Assembly (NCBI GenBank): GCA_021031095.1
Contig: JAGFVP010000020.1
Coordinates: 62,001-126,000 of the forward strand
Length of the DNA stretch: 64,000 bases
Reading direction: 5' to 3'
Source: Bathelium albidoporum
Taxonomy: Eukaryota > Ascomycota > Dothideomycetes > Trypetheliales > Trypetheliaceae
How positions within the stretch are numbered: position 1 is the stretch's first letter; each line of letters starts with the position of its first letter. Position numbers and translations under genes: made by a program. Positions 19,400-29,509 of this stretch are shown here, piece by piece. The notes beneath the pieces were generated by a model, which was given only the letters and a program-made list of their open reading frames with translations, made no database searches and had not been told where the DNA came from.

Positions 19400-19960
19400 A
19401 GCATGCTACGATGGAAGCTGTTATGAATGCCTGTTCTCCTTGGACGAATGGAATACTTGGATATCCGATGTCGCAATACGCCTCTCATTATGGGATATCT
19501 TCTGCGTCAAAGACCCTTCCATATAATAGCTCAACGATTCAGCAGTGTGTGCACGGTGCATTCGTTCTATGTACAGGCAGTTGCGCTTCGCATTCACGAC
19601 CGATGAGGAGATAGTCTGTAACTACGAGAGATTGCTGGATCCACGTGTTTGCGATTGTGGGAATTTGACTTCTTGAAAAGTTATTAAATATTACGCTCAC
19701 ATACGACATCTTCATCATACACATGAAGAGGCTCTTATCACGTCCCTCGCCGATTCGAAATTCCCACGTTGAGTCCTGGCCCTAGACTCCATGCTCAAGC
19801 AATCATGACGTAAGTCTCCTTCCTTACGTATCACATTAAGAAAGAGAGGCCATCAAATATGCACAGATGAAGGCGAAATAAAGCAAGACCAGGTGAACAC
19901 CTATAACCATCGGGTATCACATCAACACCGCGCCCACTTCGGGCACATATCCCCATCCCA
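19400..19960. other. Intergenic or undetected 3' exon
   Basis: The first 110 bases hold two overlapping open frames that could be a last exon of the preceding gene (one rich in Cys and Trp). The remainder has no feature I can support; it ends at the 3' flank of the GPI-anchored protein gene. Confidence 0.35.
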
Positions 19961-21319
19961 TCAAATCATCCGAGCAGCCACAAGCATGACCATCGCTCCA
20001 ACGACAGCCGCCGGAAAGCTCTGAACGCTCCCAGCACCATTCGCCGGCGGCGCCGCCGTCGTCGTCGCACTCGGCGGCGGCTGCGTCGAGCTCGGCCCCG
20101 TCGGCGTCTCCATACTCAACGTCGGGCTCCCCGTCGCGGTCTCCAGCGTCGTCGGCACGCTCGAGGCCGCGCCTGACACCGACGACGCGGCCGATGAAAG
20201 CGTCGAGCCAGCCCCGGCCGTGATGCCCGACGCAGTGCTGGAGCCAGCGCTGGCGAGCGACGACGCGAGGGAGGAGGCTTGGCTGGTTGCGGAGGAGGCC
20301 TCGCTGGACAGGGACGAGGCGATGGAGGATTCGGCGCTGGAGATGGAGGAGGCGCCGTGCGTGGCGGAGGAGGCTTCGCTGGAGAGGGAGGAGGCGACGG
20401 AGGAGCGCGCGCTGGAGAGGGAGGAGCGGACGGAGGAGATGAGACTGGTTGGTGCGGGGATGATGGTGAAGGTGGGGCCGCCGGTCGGGCTGGGAGCAGA
20501 GGTGGAGGAGAGGGCGCCAGAAGAGGCGGAGCTACCGCTCGATGCTTGGCTGGTGGACGACGTGGGAAGCGGGGAGAGAGAGAAACCGGTGCTGGTGCCG
20601 TCGGTGACGGGGATGGGAACCCAGGTCGGGGAATAGGAACTGGCTGTAGTCGTGTAGGCGCTGCTCAGGACTGACAGCGCGTTGGTTGTCGACGTGAGGA
20701 CAGAAGACTCGGGAGAGACCGAGACGCTCGCAGCGGACACGGATGGACTGGAAACCGAAGCGGATGGGGCGGTTGGGTTGACAGCCGACGTGAATACGGG
20801 AGAAATGGGGGCTGGCGAAACGCTGGCCGAGAGGATGCTGGCAATGTAACTGCCGGCTGAGGATGCAAACACGCTTTGCGAGACGCCCACGACAGACTGG
20901 GAAGATAGCGCACTGCTGAGAACGGACAGCGCATTCGTAGTCGTCGTTAAGATGCCAGAAGCGCCCCCACTAGGCACCGTCAATGATGAAGCTCCGACTG
21001 GAACGACAATGGGAATGTCCCGTGTCGTGAGAGTAGCACCTAAGTCGCGTTAGCAGACGAACACAGGTCGAGTTCAGAATGGGTATCCTCTGACCAGGGC
21101 CTGCATTTGACAAGAGACTCGCATATGAAGAGAGCTCCGATAGATAGCTTGCAGTGGGTAGGGCAGAAGCAGATGGTGCGAGTGCTGATTGGGTCAGGGC
21201 TGTCGTTAAGGGCAAATGAAGAAAAGAATCCATAACTTACTAGTGCCGGAACTTTGCGACATCACGACGCGTGACAGAGTCGCAAGTGCGAAAAGGACAG
21301 CCGTCATATTGTTTCGCAT
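19961..21319 (-). CDS. GPI-anchored Ser/Ala-rich cell-surface protein
   Basis: Predicted 420 aa from exons 21319-21241, 21199-21095 and 21039-19961; both introns join in phase 1 (41 and 55 bp; the second has a CTGCTAAC branch site). The signal peptide (MRNNMTAVLFALATLSRVVM) leads into a mature chain that is mostly Ser, Ala, Thr, Pro and Val and almost without charged residues. The tail has the GPI layout: a small-residue site (PPANGAGS), then a hydrophobic end (FPAAVVGAMVMLVAARMI). Internal duplications are visible: TNALSVLSSA occurs twice, and ASSLSSEASSAT occurs twice. The plus strand opposite is a long open shadow frame because of the GC-rich repeats. Likely a wall mannoprotein or adhesin-like stalk; no catalytic domain. 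Confidence 0.8.
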
Positions 21320-22982
21320 GCTCAGTGCCTATTTATCTATTCGAATGAAGTTGTCAAGTCACGGCAATACGGTCGCGAAAGAGTGAAGAGAGGCTGTAGG
21401 AGATTACAAAGCTCTTGGTAAGAGAAAAGATACAGAAAGAAGGTGAAGATAGTTTCCAGCTACGATTGGAGGTTCGGAGAATTAAATGGTGGTTGTCAGT
21501 GAATATGCGTGGCGGGTGTAGATAGATGGCTGGTCACCAAACAGCGCCAAATTCGTGGAATATTTACCCGTTCGCGCCGGCGAAGATCACTGGCGCGCGT
21601 GCAATTTATGACTTGCCATTCTGCCATAGCTGTGCAGCGCTACGTCGTCACTAATTTGCCCGCGTCACTATCACAACCTGTTCTGGGCGGGTCAATTTCT
21701 TGGTTTCAGGACGAGGGTGGGAGGTTGGGTGTTCCTGGTGTTGAGCGTCGTCACACTAGACAGGGATTCTCCGTGGCTGGCAAAGCACACTAGATGCCCC
21801 TAGGGCGCGGCCATTGGCTGGCCACTGATAGCCCTATGCCGAAGACGTACTAGTCACCTTCGCCTTGTTATCTACCACAGCTTAAAACTTGATCTTTGAA
21901 CACTGCAGAAGAAATTGGTCATACAGAATTATGTCCCACGCAGTCCTTAATCGGCAGAGACATCAATGTAAGCTGAAAGGAAGTAATCGAGCTGCACCAA
22001 TCCAGAACGGTCCTTTTTGGCAGCCCGGCTGTACGAATCAAATTGCTCTACCGCTTGCACAAGGCAGGTACTCAATACACAAAATTATTGCTGCAGTAAA
22101 CATGCAGAGCATGGAAAGTCATTTTACGTCGGCATTCGCTTAGGCCATCTCTCAAGTTCTCGACACGGCGCACCAGACACTCCCAGAAGCAAATTATTTC
22201 GGCGCGTAGGCACCTTACTAATTCTTGTAGGTACCAGTTCCTTCAATTCTCCCCATGAAGCACCTGCGTTTGTAAGCGATCTCTTGCATTTTACTTGCTT
22301 GGCGTATGTGACCAACGGTATATTTGGCCAGCAAATGTATTCCATTGTTAGTGTTGTGGTCAGCAATATGGGTTGACGTTTCTCGGAGATTATGACCGAT
22401 TGTCTCTCCGCCAAAGTGCCCATGAACGGACCATTTAGGCTTGAGCCTAGAATTGTGTTCTAGATCACTCGCTTGCGCGTAAATCGACTTCTAGTCGGTT
22501 GTACTGGCCCCAGGATAAACTGAGGTTCCTACCAATAATTATAACCTTTGTTCAACTCTAGACGCATGTAATGTCAGAAGCATCGTCCGAGATGACGCGG
22601 TCGAGCATACAACAAGGCCGTTATTTCTAATCCAAGTATTCAGACGCCAGAATTTGACTGTGCCGAGTAGGCATGTTGAGTTTAGAGATAGTTTCGTCCC
22701 ATTCCCCAGAATCCGATGAGCCTGAATCTTTGCGTAAATTAGCGAATGGATCTTGAAGTCACAGCAATAGAACGGAGCCTTGGCGACATTTCGATCAGAC
22801 AGCAGTTGGACAATTCTGTATCCACATAGTTGTTTCGGAACAGGTCTGTGAATGAATTTGTTTTCATCATAAAGAAACGCAGTGATAATGGCATCAGAAG
22901 TGAGGGCTTACCGGGACGTAATATGCAAAGGGATAAATACCAGCCAAGAAGCAAGTAAGTGGCTTGAAAGGCTTCATGGTTG
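21320..22982. other. Intergenic region
   Basis: Several plus-strand frames of 80-120 codons (21509-22376) overlap in different phases, and none has a signal peptide, domain or in-phase splice partner. A 6 bp inverted repeat with 2-base gap (22436-22449) is within chance expectation. The right end is the 3' flank of the histidine-phosphatase gene. Confidence 0.5.
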
Positions 22983-24143
22983 TCAGCTAGCCTTTCTGCG
23001 TTTGAAGAATGTCTCAATCGTCTTCTGGTCCTCTTGAAACTTTGCGCTGCCTACCCCACCACCAGTCCGTTTGAGGCTCTTTAGATGCGTCTTTCCGTTG
23101 ATAGTCATGATGGTAGTCGTCCATTCACTGAGCATATCATTGCTCTGCTCTGAGCCAGCGATAGGTTCCGAAGTCCCTGATACAGTCAAGTTGCCATACT
23201 CTGTTGAGGCGTCCATTCTTGTGTGAATATCATCATTTGCAAGAAGAGCATTGCCCATTGTGTTTGAAATAAGTTGCTCTGAAGACTCAACTTCAGAAGC
23301 AGCCTTACGACCCGCGTTTGAGAGCTCCGCCGGAACCTGCGCAAGGTCTTCTGCTACTTCGTGTACTAGCGCAGAGGACTTCTGGGCAATGCTAAGTTCA
23401 AGAAAACCAGTATTTGACCACCCACCAAGGTGTTCAAGGTCGATGAATGACTTTGAAGCAAGCACTTCTGGTGCAATGTTCACGCTTTTGGCTGGCAGCC
23501 GTCGCAGTAGACGTCGCCAAAGGCTTGAGAGTAGCATACCATGAGAGACAACAGCTACGATGTACTCAGCAGTGTGCCTTTCCTCTTGCAGGAGCGGCAG
23601 TAGGTGCTCATTTAAAAAGCTATCCGCACGCCTTGCCATGGACTCCTTGGATTCTGGAGGAACAAATCCAGGCTCATCCTCAGATTTGTTCTGGTGGGCT
23701 TGCTTGCCAGTCAAGTTGCTGCCACGTGGTCTACTGTAGAACGATCTGCCTTCATAAAACCCAAAGTCTTGCTCGATCAATGCTCGACAGGGCACAATCT
23801 CGACTCCAGATGCACGACTGCCCGCGACACTGGGTGACTCCAATACATTGTCCCCTCCATGAGTCACCAATTGCTTTTGAGCACCCTGTATCAATCTTGC
23901 AGTCTTCACCGTTCGCTTGAGGGGCGAGGAGAATAGGTGTGTAATCTGGAGGCCGGATTGTTTGAAGAAGTGGCCAAGCCTCGTCGCTTGCAACACGCCA
24001 TGGTTGGTTAGTTCTGAGTCTCGAGTTCCGGCACTGGTATCCTTAGCTATCTGTTCGTTCAAGGCACAAAAGTCTGGAACTCACTATACCTGAGCGACGT
24101 TATCAACGGTCTCACCGTGACGAATGAGAAAGAGCCGCATCAT
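22983..24143 (-). CDS. Histidine-phosphatase (phosphoglycerate mutase-like) protein with C-terminal PIP box
   Basis: Predicted 369 aa from exons 24143-24085 and 24033-22983; the GTGAGT..ACCAG intron restores AQVYAGTRDSELTNHG in phase 2. The branch-1 histidine phosphatase core is complete: RHGE with nucleophile His9, an EQDFGFYEG segment carrying the acid, and the second catalytic His in VSHGM. Residues ~240-345 are a low-complexity linker. The C-terminus reads QKTIETFFKRRKAS: Gln356, Ile359, Phe362 and Phe363 fit the canonical PCNA-interacting motif QxxhxxFF followed by basic residues. The length is well above that of a plain phosphoglycerate mutase, and the cofactor-dependent mutase signature is absent, so glycolysis is unlikely. 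A phosphatase linked to replication or repair is the inference; its substrate is unknown. Confidence 0.85.
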
Positions 24144-25472
24144 AGGGCATTACGCGCGTTACTGGGCATGAGCACGATACATGTGGAATGAGACAAACGG
24201 CCACTTCGGGCAGGAAAAGGACTTTTTCACGAAAAGGTCCCTAGTTGAGTGCGACTCACCTACGAAAATACTTGACGCTTATATGATGGCGTGCCGTTAC
24301 TTCCCATCTGCTACCTGTCACGTGCTCGTTCAGCCACCAATCACGCCTAACGACCAGCATCCTATTGTGTCTACCACTTGATGGCCCGAACGATGCCTCA
24401 GCGCATTACACAGTTTTATCCCCGCACCATCACAACCTACCTTGCTGGGCGTTATTTCCGCCTTTGCGATAAATTTTGAGATCTGATGGCAGTCGAGATC
24501 TTTTCTCCAGGAGGATCGAGCTCGATTTAGCAGAAGACAGTCATGGTAGTGAACGACAATTGCTCCTGTAGTCTATGAAGCAGATAAGCAGATCACACTA
24601 TGTCATAAGCCAACCTTCGTGGATCCTATACATGAGCCTGGGTCAGATAGCGCATTCTGGATGGCAACGCGAGCAATCTGGTTCTCATCCGTGCTACATC
24701 TTGCAACGTGCTCGTAATAAAAAAGTTCTTGAGTCGGCCTTGATCGGTTGTCTTTATTAACAGAATTGAGATCTCCTTTGGCCCTAGCTGATTCTGATAG
24801 ATGCTTTCTTTTTAGACAGTCGAGATGCTCATTTCACAGTAGCACAGCTCCTTTCTATCTGACCAAATTCCTTCTCCTAGTCTCTCAAACCTTCGAAGCT
24901 TGCCCTTTTCCCTGGAATCGTACAATTCTTGGTCTCTATTCTCCAGAAACGCACTTTATCCACAGGTCCATATCGGTATTTGGCTCATCGTATCACGGCT
25001 CCTCGTACAGCGGCCCACAAATACTAACCCTTTCTGAGAATTTGCATTCATCTCATACTTTGCGCAGTACCTCCGTCCCTCAGGTGAATTATTATAATCA
25101 CATGTCATAAATATTTTCACTTTCTCGACGGCAAGTCGCAATTCACAATCAATTCGATTTTTCTGAAAAGCCGCTCTCTCTATCCACAATTGACCATCCG
25201 GGCCTCACTTTACACATGCACACTACTTGGCCCTTCAGTGAGAGCTCATAGCATCCACTGTTATGTCCATGAGGTGAGCTTTCGCTGCCAAAACACCCAC
25301 AAGAGATCAATAGACGAAGCTAACAATGTTATACGTCTTCTGTGTTGACCGACACTCATTTGGCTACAGTTCCATCTAAACTACTTCTTCGACTCCTGCA
25401 AGCCTGATCCAGTAGTCTTGCCTGGGAGCAGGCCTGGATTTATTGACTGTCTACTCAACCTCAGAATTTCCG
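24144..25472. other. Long promoter and 5' UTR region
   Basis: 1.3 kb between the outward-facing histidine-phosphatase and triple-zinc-cluster genes. It has pyrimidine-rich tracts and no credible coding frame (the 120-codon frame at 24748-25110 is Ser/Phe/Leu-rich noise). A long regulated 5' leader for the zinc-cluster gene is plausible. Confidence 0.5.
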
Positions 25473-25577
25473 ATGGTTCAGTCCTCTCCTCTGGCGACTC
25501 CAAACACTGATCATCAGCTTAGCTTCCACGGAGACACCCCGAAGCAAGGCGCCGATGGAGGTCATGGAGCAAAATAG
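25473..25577 (+). promoter_or_regulatory. Overlapping upstream ORF at the triple-zinc-cluster gene
   Basis: An ATG at 25473 opens a 34-residue frame (MVQSSPLATPNTDHQ..) that ends at 25577, 23 nt past the main start at 25555 and out of frame with it. It would reduce initiation at the main ATG if the mRNA begins upstream. Alternatively it is the true first coding exon and an undetected intron joins it to the main frame; I could not find an in-phase junction. Confidence 0.4.
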
Positions 25578-27873
25578 TTCTACTTGTCTTACATGTTCGG
25601 TTGACAGAACTACTATTGGGGGCCACCAACCGACGGCTTACCCATCCGCAAATAATGGCCCAGGTACAATATTCTCTCTTCCCATTCAAACGCCGCCGCC
25701 AAGCGAATCTCCAGACAATGGAATGCAACACGGCAAACAAAATTTACCGCATGCTCTTCCAAACTCATACTTCATGCTGACGCAAGAAAGCGACTCTTCC
25801 CGAGAGTCTTCCCTTTGCGGCGCCGCGGATGGGTTTCTGGCAGATTCGGAAACTCAGACCTTGACTGATGATAATCAGACAATCTCTTCAGGCGAGGCTT
25901 GCATTCGGCAGTATGAGCTACGCCCTGGGCCACGGAATGACAGTGAGAACGTGTGGACCGCCTGGCAGGATCAAGATGAAAGTGGTAATTACGACCCGAA
26001 GGCTAGATCACGAAAGCCACCGATATACAAGAAGAGAAGAGACCGAGACAAAAATGCCGCATCTTTCGAGGACCCAGCAGAGAGACCTGTTAAAAAGATG
26101 AAAATTGTTTCTCCTCTTGTGGCCCGCCGAGAAGGTCGCAGTTTCGTTGTCACTCTATCGTTCAAGTCAGCCCAAGCAATGACGAGGCTTGGGCAATACC
26201 AAGGTCAGGACAATTGGCCAGAGGAGTCATACAACAAGCTCGCTCTCCCTGACCCAGATCGAGCCAATTTGGATGACCATCTGGGTTTTTGGCAAGAGCC
26301 TCGATCATGCAGGTTGCGAAGTCGTTACAACGATGATTCCTTATTCATTCCCTTTCAAGAATCAAGATCGATTGAGAAAGATCTCACAGGATACCCGGTG
26401 GCTCGGGGGTGCGTTGCTTGCTATAAGTTTGGGGAACACTGTTCACTGCTAAAGACTCCTAAAGAGTACCCCTGCGTGCTATGCAAGGGTGAAAGCGAGT
26501 GCGAGTTGATCACACCTCCCAAATGGAAGCGAACCTGCGAAGAATGCAAGAGAAAGAGAATGAAATGTTCGTACCAGTACAGGGCGGACGACGAGGATGA
26601 ACACAACGTTCCATGTTTGGAATGCTCCGGCGCTGGTTACCATTGCATTGCTGGGCCTCGGATAGATTGCCCAAATGCGCCACCAACCAGGATAGACACT
26701 GAGTATGACTGGGATGCGTATCGTAAGACGGACGCGAAAAAAATGGGCAAGGAGAGGCCGTTTGTTGCTTGCACAGTGTGCCGGAGCAACAAGAAGCGCT
26801 GCAGTCTACGTTCAAGCGATGATCCTCCCTGTAAAACATGCAAGGAAGCAGGCTTCGACTGCACCTTTGATGCACTGGAGCCTTCGAGGCAGAATGCGAC
26901 GCGAAAAGCTTCTGCTACTGCTCCTCAGACCATCGCTACGCCAAAGAAATCCTCCATAGAATCGTCAAAGAAGGACTTCTCGCTTGCTAACTTCTTTCAT
27001 CCCCATGTACGCATTCCCCACTGGACCGAAATTCCTGAGGATACCCCCAACTCTCCCATATCCATTTACTCTGACTCGAATTCTGGGAGAGCAGTCGCCG
27101 ACATTTCAAACGGCGACGACGATAGCTTCATCATCCAAACCGCCTTCCGCCATCCCATCACCTTCAACTATGAACCTCCTAGCGAAGGGGGCCACTGCGA
27201 CTTCTGCCGGTCCACTACGTACTGCCTCTTTGGCTTCGGCAAGCGCACCGTGCGCGTTAGCAACTGGGGGCCCGGCTGCTACGTCGAGCATGACGACGAC
27301 AACAATGCAAATGATCCCATGAGATCACAGGAGCCCACGCGGATGTGTATGCTGTGCACGAGTGCGCGCCTTCGGATCTGCGCCTGTCAGACGCACCAGG
27401 TCCGGCCGCTGCAGATACCGGACGAGAGGAAGGACGAGATGCTTGATCAAGAGGCGGCATACCGATCGCTGATAGACGATGATAGTGCGGAGAAGGGAGG
27501 AGAGAGAGGCCGGAAGGTGGAGTACCGGTGGTGCAGCATCTGCCAAACATTGGCCTTCTTCGAATGTGTGGCAAAGCAGGAGATGGCCGCGCCGGGAAGG
27601 CCCGCCGAATGCGAGGCGGAGCCCGGTTGCGGACTGTTGCTATGTGAGACGTGCGCCGTGGCGGTGAGTGCGAAAAAGGGCGATCTGCAGGCCGTATTGG
27701 CAGATGGCCCGAAGGCGAAGGTTGCGGACGTTGGGAAAGAGACGGATGGCGACGGCGATGAGACGGACGGGGGTGGAGAGAATGATGGACAGTGGCTGAT
27801 GGAGTGGAGAGCAGATGCGGAATTCCTGAAGCATGATGGCTTGCTGACGCAAGCTGTTCATGCCCAGGGCTGA
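25555..27873 (+). CDS. Protein with three Zn2Cys6 clusters and C-terminal Cys-rich region
   Basis: 772 aa, one exon. Three binuclear-cluster patterns lie in a row: C286-C316 (CX2CX6CX10CX2CX5C), C328-C364 (CX2CX6CX15CX2CX6C, with the classic basic run CKRKRMKC) and C406-C436 (CX2CX6CX9CX2CX6C, CRSNKKRC). Zn2Cys6 proteins are fungal DNA-binding regulators and normally have one cluster. The first cluster lacks the basic residues between Cys2 and Cys3. After residue 500 come further metal-site candidates (HCDFCRSTTYC, MCMLCTSARLRICAC, WCSICQTL, CGLLLCETC). No fungal-TF middle homology region is seen. The N-terminal 180 residues are disordered, with a basic patch (SRKPPIYKKRRDRDK) resembling a nuclear signal. 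Likely nuclear; DNA binding is inferred for clusters 2 and 3. The start could lie upstream (see the overlapping uORF). Confidence 0.82.
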   Translation: MEVMEQNSSTCLTCSVDRTTIGGHQPTAYPSANNGPGTIFSLPIQTPPPSESPDNGMQHGKQNLPHALPNSYFMLTQESDSSRESSLCGAADGFLADSETQTLTDDNQTISSGEACIRQYELRPGPRNDSENVWTAWQDQDESGNYDPKARSRKPPIYKKRRDRDKNAASFEDPAERPVKKMKIVSPLVARREGRSFVVTLSFKSAQAMTRLGQYQGQDNWPEESYNKLALPDPDRANLDDHLGFWQEPRSCRLRSRYNDDSLFIPFQESRSIEKDLTGYPVARGCVACYKFGEHCSLLKTPKEYPCVLCKGESECELITPPKWKRTCEECKRKRMKCSYQYRADDEDEHNVPCLECSGAGYHCIAGPRIDCPNAPPTRIDTEYDWDAYRKTDAKKMGKERPFVACTVCRSNKKRCSLRSSDDPPCKTCKEAGFDCTFDALEPSRQNATRKASATAPQTIATPKKSSIESSKKDFSLANFFHPHVRIPHWTEIPEDTPNSPISIYSDSNSGRAVADISNGDDDSFIIQTAFRHPITFNYEPPSEGGHCDFCRSTTYCLFGFGKRTVRVSNWGPGCYVEHDDDNNANDPMRSQEPTRMCMLCTSARLRICACQTHQVRPLQIPDERKDEMLDQEAAYRSLIDDDSAEKGGERGRKVEYRWCSICQTLAFFECVAKQEMAAPGRPAECEAEPGCGLLLCETCAVAVSAKKGDLQAVLADGPKAKVADVGKETDGDGDETDGGGENDGQWLMEWRADAEFLKHDGLLTQAVHAQG

Positions 27874-28168
27874 AAGTCTGCTGAACGTTTTGCTCTTGTT
27901 TGCTTCTCGCAAACCTGGAAGAGCGTTCTGCATCGGACTGGAAAGGTGCCGAAGACAAGGCAGCCAGTTGCTCAAAGTTGCTTGATTAACTGCAACTACT
28001 CACATATTGGAGGCTGACTCGGATTCTCGCTCATGACACACAAAAATCCCACGGGTCCACTCAAATGATAAACGTGTTGCTTGCGACTTGCTCTTGTGGC
28101 AAGACAATTTTACATGGCTTCGTTGATACACTGGCTCATTAGCTATTAACCCTACTATGACCAAGAAT
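27874..28168. other. Convergent 3' region
   Basis: Short spacer between the stop codons of two tail-to-tail genes, so both terminators must lie here. No coding frame of its own. Confidence 0.5.
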
Positions 28169-29509
28169 TCATCTCAATCTCCACCCAAGTTGGTAAAAGT
28201 TTCTCCGCTCTGATTCGGTCACTTTCACTCGCTTCTTATTTTTCAGCCTTCCCCGCCTACCTGCATCACCATCTCCCTGCTCAGTTTCCTCGTCATCGCC
28301 ACTCACAGAAAGACCAGTCGCGCTATCCTCTGCCTCGGTCCAGGCAGGTAAGTTCCTTGTCGATGCGATAGTGGACCTTGCCTCTGTTGGTACAACGCTG
28401 CTCATGTGAGAACGTCGATTGCGGATGTCTGCATCCACATCTTGCGTAGGACTGATATGGTCCTGCGCTTCTCTTCTCAATGTCAAAGACGATCGTTGAT
28501 CACGACTTGTATCTATCGTGCGATAACCCGAAGTAGGAGAATCCGTCTCGCTTCGCTGGGTCGGGGTGGGACCGGAGCCATAACGAACGTGCCTGATCTC
28601 GTTTCTACCATAGTTCGTGAGTCTTTGGCGGTTATGGTTTTGGTTTTGGTGAGAAGGCGGAAATTGAGAGAAGGCATCTGCAGAGGTTGGGCCGTCGAGC
28701 ATGGCCCTGCCCGTTGAGGGCGCCGACGGAGCAGAAGATTGTCGGTTAGGTCTTGAGACAGAACTGCTGCTCGTGGAGTCTGTGCGTTGGATGGGTGAGT
28801 CCCTAACTCTGCTTCGCGCCCATCCTGCTTCTCTTGACCGTGAACTGGCCCGACGGCTGGGCCTTCTTCGTTGCTCGCTTGGACCGTCCTCACGTCGGAG
28901 CGAGGTAGTCCTGAGCTCTTTGTCAAGGAAAGCAATTGTGTCTTTGTCCAATATTCTGATCTCCTCCCCGTCCAACAGTCTTCGGCCCACCTCTCTGCGG
29001 ATGATGTCGTTAATGAAAGCTCGAGGGCCTTTGCGCCAAATCTGGCTCAGCTTCGGTTCGGCGTCTCTGTGCTTAGCTGCAGCAATCAAGTGGCCTCTGA
29101 TATCCTCTCGTAAGGCTTCAGTGGATGCTTTATTGCGTACGAGCGGTGTACGCTCGGGACGAGGTGGCCGTGGTGTGGCATCCGCTGGCAACGCACCAGA
29201 CATGGTATCTCCTGTTGGCTCCTGGCCCTCGGACATGCGGGCTTGTCTTTCCTCTGGTCGTCGACGCCTCGGAGATCGAGGATTGGAGTCTTGTACGACT
29301 GCTTCCAGGTCTTCGATATCCTGTTGCAGCTCCTGGAGTACGGACTGGAACGGGGGTAGCACATTGAGTGGACCTAATTTGGCCTTGATACCGTACAGAA
29401 AGCGTAAACGCTGCTCCGGAAAAGGTAGGTGTAGGAGTAGTGATGGAGCCACACGTGAAGTCGACGAAGGCAAGCGCCTCCTATCTTGCAAACTGCGAGA
29501 TCTTTGCAT
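28169..29509 (-). CDS. Hypothetical basic, largely disordered protein
   Basis: 446 aa from the ATG at 29509 (the frame is open further upstream but without ATG). A short folded-looking part (FPEQRLRFLYGIKAKLGPLNV.. ELQQDIEDLEAVVQD) and a helix around residues 150-215 (EALREDIRGHLIAAAKH.. INDIIRREVGRRLLDGEEI.. DKELRTT) are followed by about 200 residues rich in Ser, Arg, Thr, Pro, Gln and Asn with many SR and RR pairs. The C-terminus (KNKKRVKVTESERRNFYQLGWRLR) is basic and may be a nuclear signal. No family recognised. The opposite strand is open for almost the same length, but its protein lacks structure or sense; codon pattern and the helical segments favour this strand. Confidence 0.55.
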   Translation of the reverse strand: MQRSRSLQDRRRLPSSTSRVAPSLLLHLPFPEQRLRFLYGIKAKLGPLNVLPPFQSVLQELQQDIEDLEAVVQDSNPRSPRRRRPEERQARMSEGQEPTGDTMSGALPADATPRPPRPERTPLVRNKASTEALREDIRGHLIAAAKHRDAEPKLSQIWRKGPRAFINDIIRREVGRRLLDGEEIRILDKDTIAFLDKELRTTSLRREDGPSEQRRRPSRRASSRSREAGWARSRVRDSPIQRTDSTSSSSVSRPNRQSSAPSAPSTGRAMLDGPTSADAFSQFPPSHQNQNHNRQRLTNYGRNEIRHVRYGSGPTPTQRSETDSPTSGYRTIDTSRDQRSSLTLRREAQDHISPTQDVDADIRNRRSHMSSVVPTEARSTIASTRNLPAWTEAEDSATGLSVSGDDEETEQGDGDAGRRGRLKNKKRVKVTESERRNFYQLGWRLR

